From Ruminococcus gauvreauii (GTDB taxonomy: Bacteria; Bacillota; Clostridia; Lachnospirales; Lachnospiraceae), in NCBI RefSeq assembly GCF_025151995.1, contig NZ_CP102290.1:2666001-2730000 (forward strand): a stretch of DNA of 64,000 bases. The letters run 5' to 3'. Position 1 is the stretch's first letter. Each line of letters opens with the position of its first letter. The notes below the pieces were generated by a model. That model saw only the letters and a list, made by a program, of their open reading frames with translations, did no database searches and was not told the DNA's origin. This document shows positions 27,341 to 35,824 of the stretch, piece after piece. The position numbers and the translations under genes were made by a program.

Positions 27341-28441
27341 ATGACGAGATCGCAATTAGTACTGGACGTAATCAGCAAAAAGAACACTTCTTATCTTCCG
27401 AGTCAGTGTACGTTTGCAGCGAGGGCAAAAAAGATGGAAGTGGCCGAAGCGCTGGGACTTAATGAAGAAGAGGTGGATGTCTATCTGGGAAATCACATCA
27501 AGTTTACCGGTGTATTGGATGATATTGTCCAGCTTGATAAACTGGACCCGCATCGCATGCAGGTGGCGTATGATGCAGGCCGCTATATTCATATACCGGA
27601 GGAGGAAGGATTTATCTACGATCTCTGGGGGATGAAATATAATGTAAATGACGGGGGGTATTTTAATTATTGCCATCCGCTAAGAGGATGTGACGAAGAT
27701 GAATCGCTGATCTACAATTACAAGGCACCTGAGCTTTCAGATATGGATCTGCAGTTTAAAATTGCGGAGGAGGACCTGAAGAAATACGGCGATGATTTCC
27801 TCGTGGAACTCAGCGGTTACAATGGAATCTGGGAGAAAGCATATCAGCTGACTGAAATTGAAAATTTCATGTATCTGCTGGCGGTAGAACCGGAAAAGGC
27901 ATGTTATCTGATGGATGTGATCTGCGAGTATAAGGTGGAAGTGGCAAAAGAAACGGTTAAGAGAGGCTTTCCGATTGGACATTACGGCGACGATCTGGGA
28001 ACACAGATCAGTACATTCGTCTCGGAAGACATGTTTGTGAATTATTTTCTGCCAAGGATCAAAAGAGTATTCCGTGTGTTTAAAGATGCCGGGTTACCGG
28101 TCCAGATGCATTCCTGCGGCAAGATTACGCCGTTTATTCCACATCTGATTGATGCCGGTCTGGACGTTCTCGAACCGGTACAGAATTGTATGGATTTTCA
28201 GTTCCTGAAGAACGAATACGGTAAAGACCTGACCTTCTACGGCGGAGTGGATACGCAGGATCTGCTCACCTTCCGTACTCCCGGGGAGGTATTTGAAGAA
28301 ACATTAAAAGTGATCGATGTTCTCGGAAAAGGCGGCGGACTGATCATTGCACCTTCTCAGGAGGTTATGAACAATGTACCGGTGGAAAATGTACTGGCGT
28401 TTATGCGTGCGGTGAAGAAGGCGAGAGGGGAGGAATCTTAG
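27341..28441 (+). CDS. URO-D/MtaA-fold protein, type C
   Basis: The 366-residue protein is a shorter URO-D-family member. It has HSCGK (His-x-Cys) near residue 258, FYGGVDTQ and the C-terminal IIAPSQEVMNNVPVENV, where a Gln sits at the place of the third zinc-binding Cys of MtaA-type methyltransferases. GAGAGGAGATCACA precedes the ATG. Before the insertion sequence arrived it probably was the last gene, or an extra gene, of the upstream ABC unit. It is only 18 bases from the right direct repeat of the element, so its present promoter is unclear. Confidence 0.82.
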   Translation: MTRSQLVLDVISKKNTSYLPSQCTFAARAKKMEVAEALGLNEEEVDVYLGNHIKFTGVLDDIVQLDKLDPHRMQVAYDAGRYIHIPEEEGFIYDLWGMKYNVNDGGYFNYCHPLRGCDEDESLIYNYKAPELSDMDLQFKIAEEDLKKYGDDFLVELSGYNGIWEKAYQLTEIENFMYLLAVEPEKACYLMDVICEYKVEVAKETVKRGFPIGHYGDDLGTQISTFVSEDMFVNYFLPRIKRVFRVFKDAGLPVQMHSCGKITPFIPHLIDAGLDVLEPVQNCMDFQFLKNEYGKDLTFYGGVDTQDLLTFRTPGEVFEETLKVIDVLGKGGGLIIAPSQEVMNNVPVENVLAFMRAVKKARGEES

Positions 28442-28540
28442 GAAGCGGATTTACGGTCTCAGTTGACTTGGATACCCTGACGTGTTAGCATCTTTATAAG
28501 AAGATTAGGTGGTTCTTACTCAGGAGGCGGGAGGGTATCT

Positions 28541-28804
28541 ATGTTTTGGAAAAAGAAAGAAGTCTTTTTATCGAATAACGTGGAACTATTCGGACAGGTG
28601 CTGCAGGAGTTGAAACAGGCAGGGATTGCCTGCGAGACGAAACAGGTGAACATGGGAACACAGAACAGGAGCCGCGGTATATTCCTGGGACGGGTTGGCG
28701 AGAAAGTGAATCTGGAGATCATGTATTACGTCTATGTTTCAAGGGAGGATGTTTCGAAGGCCAAACATGTCATTTCTGACATGCAGAAGAGAAACAGTCG
28801 TTAG
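28541..28804 (+). CDS. Small DUF2007-like protein
   Basis: The 87-residue protein has AGGAGGCGGGAGG at its ribosome-binding site. Its pattern (VELFGQVLQELKQAGIAC and the C-terminal YVYVSREDVSKAKHVI) resembles the DUF2007 putative signal-transducing fold, a ferredoxin-like single domain that in many Firmicutes is annotated without function. There are no signal peptide or membrane segments. It is 99 bases downstream of the URO-D gene and may be cotranscribed with it. The assignment to DUF2007 is by general pattern only. Confidence 0.6.
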   Translation: MFWKKKEVFLSNNVELFGQVLQELKQAGIACETKQVNMGTQNRSRGIFLGRVGEKVNLEIMYYVYVSREDVSKAKHVISDMQKRNSR

Positions 28805-28863
28805 AAATGCCTGGAGGGATGAGGTCCGGGTGTATGGCAAACTGAATAAGGATGATAACGCAT

Positions 28864-28911
28864 GCGAGGGTGTCCCTCAGGCCGGTATGACTGACCTGGG
28901 GGACGCCCTCG
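28864..28911. terminator. Inverted repeat between the small gene and the convergent MerR gene
   Basis: GAGGGTGTCCCTCAGG pairs with CCTGGGGGACGCCCTC, allowing G-T wobble, around a 14-base loop. It lies between the two convergent genes. A run of T is short (GTTGTTT), so it is a probable but not strong bidirectional terminator. Confidence 0.6.
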
Positions 28912-28915
28912 TTGT

Positions 28916-29920
28916 TTACGGGGTGATCGCCGATAATTCGCCGGGACTGTCTCCAAAGAAAAACAACCGGATAATATTGTTGTAATCGTAGACATAAAAG
29001 GAACTCCCGAGTTTTTCATAAATTAAATCCCTGAGCTCCCGGCCATCTTCAGATTCCAGTTTTTCGATAAATGACTGGCAGACGGCAAGGTAATTTTCAT
29101 AGTAGGCGGCAAACATGGGAGAAAACTGACACATGATTTTAACCACATTTTTATTGTAGAGTGAAAAACTTGGCCGGGTCATTGAAGTGTAGGCTTTATT
29201 CCAGTATTTGACCCACAGGGGTGTCGTGAGGTGTTCTCTCACATGCTCGAACATTTCATCAACAAAGGCAGGAAGAGTGGAGTCTGTGAGGGAGGCAATC
29301 CGGGAGTACGCAGTCCTGTAATAGGCGTTGCATTCTTCCACCTGTTCGACGGAAGATTCGGAGGCATATAAGACATTCCGCTGAATTTTGAGGTCGTCCG
29401 ACTGGTCGTTCATATACGCCTTTTTCAAACGCTCGAACAGAAACAGCCGGAATTCATCCCAATCACTGTCCAATGGAAAGATGCTGAGAAAACCGCTGAG
29501 AAGCAGCTCTGCATCTGCATTGTCAATGGGACGGTTCGGATCAGGCCTGTTGATAGAAAAATCAAAAGAGTCAATCATACCTCGAAACTTTGTAAAAGGC
29601 TTGCTGAGCAGTTCATTGAGCAGCTGGTCGCTGAAGGAATACTGCTGTTTTTTCAGTTCGAGTTCCATTCGCAGCTTTTGTTTATGAGCCATCAGTATGT
29701 AGATTGCACATTTGGGGTCTTTCAGGACCACGCGGATATTGTCGATGGTAATGCCGATATCCCGAAGATTCTTGATGGTGCTCAGTGTTTTTACATCTTC
29801 ATCAGAAAAATCATAATATCCATTACACCCGCTTGCCGGGCTTATCAGTTTTTCGTCGATGTAAAGCCGTATGGCACGCCGGCTGAGTCCGGTTTTTTCA
29901 GAAACGTCTTTGATTCTCAT
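28916..29920 (-). CDS. MerR-family regulator with large C-terminal domain
   Basis: From ATG 29920, chosen because GACAGGAGGAAAAAC is directly upstream, the protein has 334 residues. The N-terminal 70 residues are a MerR winged helix (IKDVSEKTGLSRRAIRLYIDEKLI). A coiled dimerisation helix follows near residues 75-115. The rest is a long, mostly helical domain of about 220 residues with no motif that I recognise, rather than the short metal- or drug-binding region of classical MerR proteins. It is divergent from the GH1-led operon and likely controls it. The effector is unknown. Confidence 0.85.
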   Translation of the reverse strand: MRIKDVSEKTGLSRRAIRLYIDEKLISPASGCNGYYDFSDEDVKTLSTIKNLRDIGITIDNIRVVLKDPKCAIYILMAHKQKLRMELELKKQQYSFSDQLLNELLSKPFTKFRGMIDSFDFSINRPDPNRPIDNADAELLLSGFLSIFPLDSDWDEFRLFLFERLKKAYMNDQSDDLKIQRNVLYASESSVEQVEECNAYYRTAYSRIASLTDSTLPAFVDEMFEHVREHLTTPLWVKYWNKAYTSMTRPSFSLYNKNVVKIMCQFSPMFAAYYENYLAVCQSFIEKLESEDGRELRDLIYEKLGSSFYVYDYNNIIRLFFFGDSPGELSAITP

Positions 29921-30033
29921 GTTTTTCCTCCTGTCTGAAGCGCTTCGCAGGGTAACGGTTTTAAACTGATTATATATGAAAAATTGTGCAAAATGCAATA
30001 AAAATGGACGTAAAACAACTGGAAATATGGAAA

Positions 30034-30064
30034 TTGACTGCGACGCTGCGTGATGACTTACAAT
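30034..30064 (+). promoter_or_regulatory. MerR-type promoter with a 19-bp spacer
   Basis: TTGACT (30034-30039) and TACAAT (30059-30064) are separated by 19 bases, two more than the optimum. Long spacers of 19-20 bases are diagnostic of promoters activated by MerR proteins, which untwist the spacer. It lies between the MerR gene and the GH1-led operon, about 107 bases before the GH1 start. Confidence 0.65.
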
Positions 30065-30170
30065 AAATATACAAAAAGAAAACATATATATCAAGAAAAA
30101 CAGACAAAATTGCCAGTGCATTTGCTGTTATACAGAAGATATATATGGTACAGAAAAAGGAGGCAACACG

Positions 30171-31535
30171 ATGGCAAAATATGAATTTCCAAAAGATTTC
30201 TTATGGGGTGTGGCGACAGGTTCCTACCAGATCGAGGGCGCATGGAACGAGGACGGAAAAGGAGAGAGCATCTGGGACAGGATGGTGCACACGCCTGGCC
30301 GGATCATGGATGGTACGACGGCTGATGTAACGGTAGACTTTTATCATAAGTATGAGCAGGATCTTGAAATGATGGCGGAACTGGGCTATAAGAGTTTTCT
30401 CTATACGTTCAGCTGGCCGCGGATTATCCCGGACGGAGACGGTGAAGTAAATCCCAAAGGGGTCGCATATTACCGCAATGTATTGAAAAAATGCAGGGAG
30501 CTGGGCATGCATACGATGATGGTTCTGTATCACTGGGATCTGCCGCAGACACTCCAGGACCGAGGCGGATGGACCAACAGAGAGATGGTCGGCTGGTTCA
30601 CGAACTATGCGAAGGTATGTTACCGGGAATTCGGCGATCTGGTTGACGACTGGATTACCTTTGTCGAGCCAAACAGCGTGCTTTACGGCTATACGGGAAG
30701 CGGTATGGCGCCGGGCTATAACGATCGCAGTGCCATGCTGCTGGCAGGCCATAACCTGTTTATGAGTCACGGGGCAGCGGTAAAGGCCTTCCGGGAAACA
30801 GGGCTGAAAAGCCGCATCGGAATCAAACTCTGGTTTTATGAAATTAAACCTCAGAATCCTGATGACCCGCGGGATCTGGAGGCTGTTGAAATGGCAAATC
30901 TCTGTGAGCACGATTACTATTGTGGACCATTGCTGAAGGGAGAATACCCGGAAAAGCTGATGAATGCCTATCAGAATGCCGGTGTTGTCCTGCCGAAGAT
31001 TACGCCGGAAGATATGGAGCTGATCTGCCAGCCCCTGGATTTTGTGGGACTGAACAATTATACCCGTTTTTATGCAAAGGCAGATCCGGCAAAATGGCCG
31101 CTGGGTTATGCCCAGAGCATGGCTATATTCGGAAAGACGGATGTAGAAGCAACGCCGTATCAGTGGGAGTTCAGTAAAACCTCCATGTATCACGCGGCTC
31201 ACTATCTCTACGATAATTATCCGGTCAAAGAGATCATTGTCACCGAGAGCGGCTGCGCCAACAATGACTGGGTTGACTTTGACGGCACCGTCAACGATAC
31301 CAACCGCATCATCCTTCTGAAGTCGGTGCTGATGCAGCTGCACAAGTTGATCGAGGAAGGCGTACCGGTAACCGGCTATCATATCTGGTCACTGTTTGAC
31401 AACTTCGAGTGGCTGATGGGGCTTTCCATCCGCTTTGGTATCGTTCATGTGAATTATGAGACCCTCAGGAGGACACCGAAGGCCAGCGCGTACTGGTACT
31501 CCGATGTGATCAAAAACAATGGATTAGAAGTGTAA
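30171..31535 (+). CDS. GH1 glycoside hydrolase with altered acid/base motif (first copy)
   Basis: The 454-residue protein is a full-length GH1 barrel. Landmarks are FLWGVATGSYQIEGAWNED at the N-terminus, YHWDLPQ, the acid/base motif ITFVEP with Glu166, the nucleophile motif VTESG with Glu359, and WSLFDNFEW. Both catalytic glutamates are present, so it should hydrolyse a glycoside. The Asn of the usual NEP, which contacts the sugar 2-OH, is Val, and TENG is TESG. The second GH1 at 47590 has identical changes. AAAAAGGAGGCAACACG precedes the ATG. It heads the MerR-controlled operon. The substrate is probably not an ordinary beta-glucoside. Confidence 0.9.
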   Translation: MAKYEFPKDFLWGVATGSYQIEGAWNEDGKGESIWDRMVHTPGRIMDGTTADVTVDFYHKYEQDLEMMAELGYKSFLYTFSWPRIIPDGDGEVNPKGVAYYRNVLKKCRELGMHTMMVLYHWDLPQTLQDRGGWTNREMVGWFTNYAKVCYREFGDLVDDWITFVEPNSVLYGYTGSGMAPGYNDRSAMLLAGHNLFMSHGAAVKAFRETGLKSRIGIKLWFYEIKPQNPDDPRDLEAVEMANLCEHDYYCGPLLKGEYPEKLMNAYQNAGVVLPKITPEDMELICQPLDFVGLNNYTRFYAKADPAKWPLGYAQSMAIFGKTDVEATPYQWEFSKTSMYHAAHYLYDNYPVKEIIVTESGCANNDWVDFDGTVNDTNRIILLKSVLMQLHKLIEEGVPVTGYHIWSLFDNFEWLMGLSIRFGIVHVNYETLRRTPKASAYWYSDVIKNNGLEV

Positions 31536-31549
31536 AGGAGACAGGGAAT

Positions 31550-32656
31550 ATGAGTACAGAAGTAATGAGCGGCAGAGAGAGGATCCTTGCCGCATTGAAA
31601 ATGCAGGAGGTTGACCGTGTTCCCTGCGTACCGCTGATCGTGCCTTACACAGCGGCGCAGTTTCCCGAAGATGCGCCATATTATCTTCCTGATATTATGA
31701 AGGCGGCCGGCCACGAGGTCTGGACACAGATTGCATCTGACTATAACGCCATGTGGGTGCCGACTCCGGACAGTGGCGTCAGACAATCCCGTTCCTTCAA
31801 AAATGGAGACCTTACGATCACCTATGAGACTCCGGTGGGAACGATCTGTGAGATTCTGCGCAGCGGCATCAACAGTTCCATGAACCCGCACGTTAAACAT
31901 ATGATCTGTTCGGTGGAGGATTTGAAGGTGTTCAAATATATTCTGGAACACAGCGTTATGTATGGGTACAGCACGAAACCGATCGATGATTTCAACCGGG
32001 CCAATACCGGCGACGATGGAATTCTTGCCAATATCATTCCGCTTTCACCGCTGCAGGATTTTCTCAATTACAAGGCCGGTGTTGACAATACGTATTACAT
32101 CGAGGATGAAGATCCGGATCTATTTACAGAGGTGATGGAGCTTTACCATCAGCAAAATCTGCAGGTGGTTCGCAAGGTTGCTGAAGAGAGCGATGCGGAG
32201 GTGTTCGTGCAGGCGGAAAATATCAGCTCGACGATCATGTCCCCGTCCCACTATGAAAAATATGTGCTGGATTATGACAATGAGTATGCTGATATTCTGC
32301 ATGAGCACGGAAAAATCCATGTTGTCCATATGTGCGGAAAGCTGCAGGCCATGTTTCCGCAAATTGCACAGGGCAAGTTTGACTGCGTCAGTGACATTGC
32401 ACCGGAGCCGACCGGCAATACAGAGCTCTGGGAGGCAGCGGCAGCACTGCCGAACCATGCGGTCAAGGGCGGTATCGGAGTCGGACCGTTCACCTCACCC
32501 GATCCGCATGACTGCTATCTCAAGGCGATGGAGATCCTTGAAAAAACCAGCGGCAGAAGAGGCGTATTGTTAGGTTCCGCTGATTCCGTCCCCTGCGGCA
32601 CGACCATGGAGCATTTAAAAGAAATCCGGCGCGCGGTCGATGATTTTTATGCATAA
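31550..32656 (+). CDS. URO-D/MtaA-fold protein, type B (first copy)
   Basis: The 368-residue protein starts MSTEVMSGRERI and contains VDRVPCVPLI and the HMCGK (His-x-Cys) motif near residue 261. The C-terminal part has SADSVPCGTTMEHL. This type ends differently from type A and C, with no TPVEN sequence. It is clearly paralogous to the protein at 48989, and both are followed at once by a SCP2-like small gene. It lies 14 bases downstream of GH1, with AAAGGAGACAGGGAAT at its ribosome-binding site. The reaction is unknown; a methyl or acyl transfer is suggested only by the fold. Confidence 0.83.
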   Translation: MSTEVMSGRERILAALKMQEVDRVPCVPLIVPYTAAQFPEDAPYYLPDIMKAAGHEVWTQIASDYNAMWVPTPDSGVRQSRSFKNGDLTITYETPVGTICEILRSGINSSMNPHVKHMICSVEDLKVFKYILEHSVMYGYSTKPIDDFNRANTGDDGILANIIPLSPLQDFLNYKAGVDNTYYIEDEDPDLFTEVMELYHQQNLQVVRKVAEESDAEVFVQAENISSTIMSPSHYEKYVLDYDNEYADILHEHGKIHVVHMCGKLQAMFPQIAQGKFDCVSDIAPEPTGNTELWEAAAALPNHAVKGGIGVGPFTSPDPHDCYLKAMEILEKTSGRRGVLLGSADSVPCGTTMEHLKEIRRAVDDFYA

Positions 32657-32673
32657 GGAAAAGGGGTGAAAGT

Positions 32674-33015
32674 ATGAGTTCAGTAAAGGAATTTATTAAT
32701 AAAATACCGGAGTATTTTGATGAAGAGAAAGGTTGCGAGAGTGATCTGACGATTGTCTATGATATCCATGATATGGGAGAGAAGTATACGATCCGAATCA
32801 AAAATGGCGCCTGTACCGTAGAGCCGGAGGGCAGTGACGACTATGATGTAAAGCTGCGCATGACCTCCGACAATTACCTGAAAACCGTGTATGGAGTTGC
32901 GTCGGAGCTGGCGTACTGGATGGGAACCATTCGATTTATTGGAAAACGACTTGCCTATGAGGAGCTGCAGTACTGCCTCAATATACCGGCGGACAGCGGG
33001 ATCATGAACTTATAA
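32674..33015 (+). CDS. SCP2-like small protein (first copy)
   Basis: The 113-residue protein resembles the sterol-carrier-protein-2 fold: a beta-sheet with YTIRIKNGACTVEPEGSDDYDVKLRM-like alternation followed by a helix and IRFIGKRLAYEELQ. SCP2 domains bind hydrophobic ligands or act as small-molecule carriers. There is no signal sequence. The gene lies 17 bases after the type B URO-D gene, and the same pairing recurs at 48989/50119, which suggests that the two proteins form a complex or that this one presents the substrate. The fold assignment is from pattern and size. Confidence 0.7.
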   Translation: MSSVKEFINKIPEYFDEEKGCESDLTIVYDIHDMGEKYTIRIKNGACTVEPEGSDDYDVKLRMTSDNYLKTVYGVASELAYWMGTIRFIGKRLAYEELQYCLNIPADSGIMNL

Positions 33016-33045
33016 CAAGAGCGTTGGACGAGGGAGAGAGGGAAA

Positions 33046-33855
33046 ATGAGAACAATCGAAGAGGAAATGCGGGGCAAGGTGGCGATCGTCACAGGCGGTA
33101 ATACGGGGATCGGATACGGATGTGCCGAGGCATTCGCCGATGCCGGTATGAAGGTTGTAATCTCGGCGAGACGGGAAAAACTGGGGACAGAAGCGGCCGG
33201 AAAGATTACAGAGCGCGGCGGGGGCGAGTGTGTCTTCTTCCCCTGCGATGTCTCCCTGCCGGAGCAGGTGAAGGCGCTGGTGGATTTTACCGTCCAAAAA
33301 TACGGCAGGCTGGATGCAATTGTCAACAATGCCGGCTACGTGCCGCCGCATCAGGATTGCTGTGATATGTCCATCGAGAGCTATGAAAATGTGATCCGAT
33401 GCAACCTGATGGGAGAGTTCTACGGGTGCCATTTTGCTATCCCGCATCTTAGGAAGACAAAAGGGGCGATCGTCAATATGTCCAGCATCATTTCCAGGGT
33501 GGGGCAGGAGCAGACATGCGGCTATTCGTCCACCAAGGGAGGGATCAATTCCCTGACGCAGACGCTGTCCATCGAGGAGGCACGGCACGGGGTGCGGGTC
33601 AATGCCATCTGCCCGGGCCATATCGTGACGGAGCTCTTCTATACGGAAATGAAGCGGGCAGCGGATCCCGAGGCTTATGCGGACCGGTGCGATCACTATT
33701 CGTGGCTGGGGCGCGGCGGTACGCCGGAGGAGGTGGGGAAAACAGCCCTGTTTCTGATCAGCCCCTGGGCGGGATACATCACAGGTGTGTGCCTGAACGT
33801 GTCCGGCGGCATGGAATTTGGGACAATCCCCAAGTACTATGCGTTCGATGAATAG
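33046..33855 (+). CDS. SDR-family NAD(P)-dependent oxidoreductase (first module)
   Basis: The 269-residue short-chain dehydrogenase has TGGNTGIGYG (cofactor), NNAG, Ser in NMSSII, YSSTK (active Tyr/Lys) and the C-terminal ITGVCLNVSGGME. The length and the motif VNAICPGHIVTELFY are like those of the SDR at 55812, whose sequence has VNQIKPGHINTEMF at the same place. It lies in the GH1 module and probably oxidises the released sugar or its derivative. A short fragment related to its residues 61-80 appears at 39721-39775. Confidence 0.9.
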   Translation: MRTIEEEMRGKVAIVTGGNTGIGYGCAEAFADAGMKVVISARREKLGTEAAGKITERGGGECVFFPCDVSLPEQVKALVDFTVQKYGRLDAIVNNAGYVPPHQDCCDMSIESYENVIRCNLMGEFYGCHFAIPHLRKTKGAIVNMSSIISRVGQEQTCGYSSTKGGINSLTQTLSIEEARHGVRVNAICPGHIVTELFYTEMKRAADPEAYADRCDHYSWLGRGGTPEEVGKTALFLISPWAGYITGVCLNVSGGMEFGTIPKYYAFDE

Positions 33856-33872
33856 ACAAAGAAGGTGAAAAT

Positions 33873-34787
33873 GTGGAAAAACCGACAGTTGTAAATGAAT
33901 ACAGAGCTACGCTGGGGGAAGGGCCGTGCTGGGATCACGAGCGCAGAAAACTCTGGTGGATTGACGGATTAAGCGAATTTGGCAGGGGAAATGACCTGCA
34001 CTGCTATGACCCACGAAGCGACGAGGACAAATGCTGGCATATCGGGAAGCACATCGGCTGTGCCATCCCTGCGGCGGACGGACGCATCCTGCTGAACCTC
34101 CAGGACGGCATCTATCTGTTTGATACCGGAAAACAGGAGCTGGAGGAAATCAGTGACCTGGAGCGGGAGATCACAAACAACCGCATCAATGATGGCAAAT
34201 GTGATTCCCGGGGAAGGCTGTGGTTCGGGACGATGTCGATGACGGCCAACCAGCCGGAGCGCAAGTTCGAGATCACCGGAAGCTTTTACAAGCTGGAGCA
34301 TGACGGGCGGATCAGGAAGTATTTCGGAAACGTGGGTATCTCCAACGGCATCGCCTGGAATCGGGATGAGACGAAGATGTATTATGTGGACACGACGCCG
34401 CAGAGTATTTACGAGTTTGATTTCGAGGTAGAAGCAGGAGAGATCGCAAACAGGACGCCGATCATTGAGATCGATTTGGCGGAGGGCTCGCCGGACGGCA
34501 TGACCATCGACGCTGAGGGTATGCTGTGGGTCGCCCACTTCGGCGGCTGGAAGGTGTCCCGCTGGGATCCGGTGCGAAGGAAGAAGCTGATGGAGATTCC
34601 CCTTCCATGCGCCCAGGTGACCTGCTGTGCCTTTGGCGGCAAAGACATGGGGACGCTCTATATCACTACAGCCTCGATCGGCCTTACGGAACAGGAGAGA
34701 GAGCAGCAGCCTCTGGCGGGCGCCATGTTTGCCGTGCGGCCGGGAGTCAGAGGGGTAACCGCAAATAAATTCAGATGGAGAGCATAG
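33873..34787 (+). CDS. SMP-30/gluconolactonase-family lactonase (first copy)
   Basis: The 304-residue six-bladed beta-propeller starts at GTG 33873 (GAAGGTGAAAAT upstream). The family metal-ligand motifs are LGEGPCWD (Glu), NDGKCDSRGRLWFG (Asn), SNGIAW (Asn) and SPDGMTID (Asp). Such enzymes hydrolyse sugar lactones to aldonates. In this operon the lactone would come from oxidation of a sugar by the SDR or the zinc dehydrogenase. The second copy is at 54898. Confidence 0.88.
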   Translation: MEKPTVVNEYRATLGEGPCWDHERRKLWWIDGLSEFGRGNDLHCYDPRSDEDKCWHIGKHIGCAIPAADGRILLNLQDGIYLFDTGKQELEEISDLEREITNNRINDGKCDSRGRLWFGTMSMTANQPERKFEITGSFYKLEHDGRIRKYFGNVGISNGIAWNRDETKMYYVDTTPQSIYEFDFEVEAGEIANRTPIIEIDLAEGSPDGMTIDAEGMLWVAHFGGWKVSRWDPVRRKKLMEIPLPCAQVTCCAFGGKDMGTLYITTASIGLTEQEREQQPLAGAMFAVRPGVRGVTANKFRWRA

Positions 34788-34791
34788 ACGA

Positions 34792-35814
34792 ATGAAAGCA
34801 TTGGTAAAAGAAGGAAAAGGCCGCGAGGGGATGGTGCTGAAGGATATCCCGGTTCCGGAGCCGGAACCGGGGGAGGTCCGCATTGCCATCAAAGCGGCGG
34901 GAATCTGCGGATCGGACATCCATGCGATGTTGGATGAACGGAAAACGGCGCTGCCGGTAGTCCTGGGCCATGAGTTTGTCGGCATGATTGAAAAGATGTG
35001 CGGGGACTGCGGCGATCTGAAGGTCGGAGACTGGGTGACAGGCATTCCCGCCTGCTATAACTGCGGGGAGTGCATCTACTGTCAAAAGGGCGAGGTGACC
35101 CTCTGCCCGGATCACAAATCCGTGGGTGTGTTCAAGAATGGAAGCATGGCGGAGTACATGGTGATGCCGGCGAAGTTCTGCTACAAGGTGGCGGAAGACA
35201 GTGAAGACAAGATCAACTATGCGGCCGCGGAGCCGCTGGCCTGCGCGGTGCGGGGCGTCTATGAGCGCATCGATGTAAAGCCGGGCGATGTGGCGGTGGT
35301 CAGCGGTCCGGGAGCGGTGGGTCTGTTTACACTGCAGGCATTAAAAAGCCGCGGCGCCTATGTGATCGTGTCCGGCCTTCCGGCGGATCATCACCGGCTG
35401 GAGATGGCAAAACGGCTCGGGGCCGACCGCGTCGTGGACAGCTTTGAACAGCTGCAGGAGGCGGTTTATGCAAAAAATCCGGAGGGCGCGGACATTGTCT
35501 GCGAGGCCAGTGGTGCGGCCCCGTCCCTGGACGTGTGTTTTCGGATTATTAAAATCCACGGCACGCTTCTGCAGATCGGCATGTACGGCAGTGATATCAA
35601 ATGCAATTTTAATACCTTATTTGACAAAGAACTGTATGTGACCTCGACCAACTCCACGGCTACGACGACCTGGGAGATCACGATGGATCTGCTCAACAAA
35701 TGCAAGGTGGACTTAAGCCCGATCATCAGCCTGAAGCTGCCGCTTGAGGAGTGGGAAAAGGGGTTTGACGCGACTATTAACAAGACAGCGTTTAAAGTAC
35801 TGTTAATCCCATAG
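34792..35814 (+). CDS. Zinc-dependent alcohol/polyol dehydrogenase (first module)
   Basis: The 340-residue MDR enzyme has AGICGSDIHAM (catalytic Cys), GHEFVG (His, Glu), structural Cys in CYNCGECIYCQKGEVTLC and the NAD-binding GPGAVGLF. It is related to L-iditol and galactitol dehydrogenases. The ATG lies only five bases after the lactonase stop, showing tight coupling. It probably oxidises the sugar at C1 or another carbon before the lactonase step. The second module has an equivalent at 53858. Confidence 0.9.
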   Translation: MKALVKEGKGREGMVLKDIPVPEPEPGEVRIAIKAAGICGSDIHAMLDERKTALPVVLGHEFVGMIEKMCGDCGDLKVGDWVTGIPACYNCGECIYCQKGEVTLCPDHKSVGVFKNGSMAEYMVMPAKFCYKVAEDSEDKINYAAAEPLACAVRGVYERIDVKPGDVAVVSGPGAVGLFTLQALKSRGAYVIVSGLPADHHRLEMAKRLGADRVVDSFEQLQEAVYAKNPEGADIVCEASGAAPSLDVCFRIIKIHGTLLQIGMYGSDIKCNFNTLFDKELYVTSTNSTATTTWEITMDLLNKCKVDLSPIISLKLPLEEWEKGFDATINKTAFKVLLIP

Positions 35815-35824
35815 GTGACAATGA

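Noticed and set aside
30201..31382. 393-codon open frame antisense to the first GH1 gene
   Set aside because: It mirrors the codon pattern of a conserved GH1 gene, has no ribosome-binding site, and its translation shows no recognisable domain.
33969..35045. 358-codon open frame antisense to the lactonase and dehydrogenase genes
   Set aside because: It crosses two well-supported genes and has no start signal or known motif.
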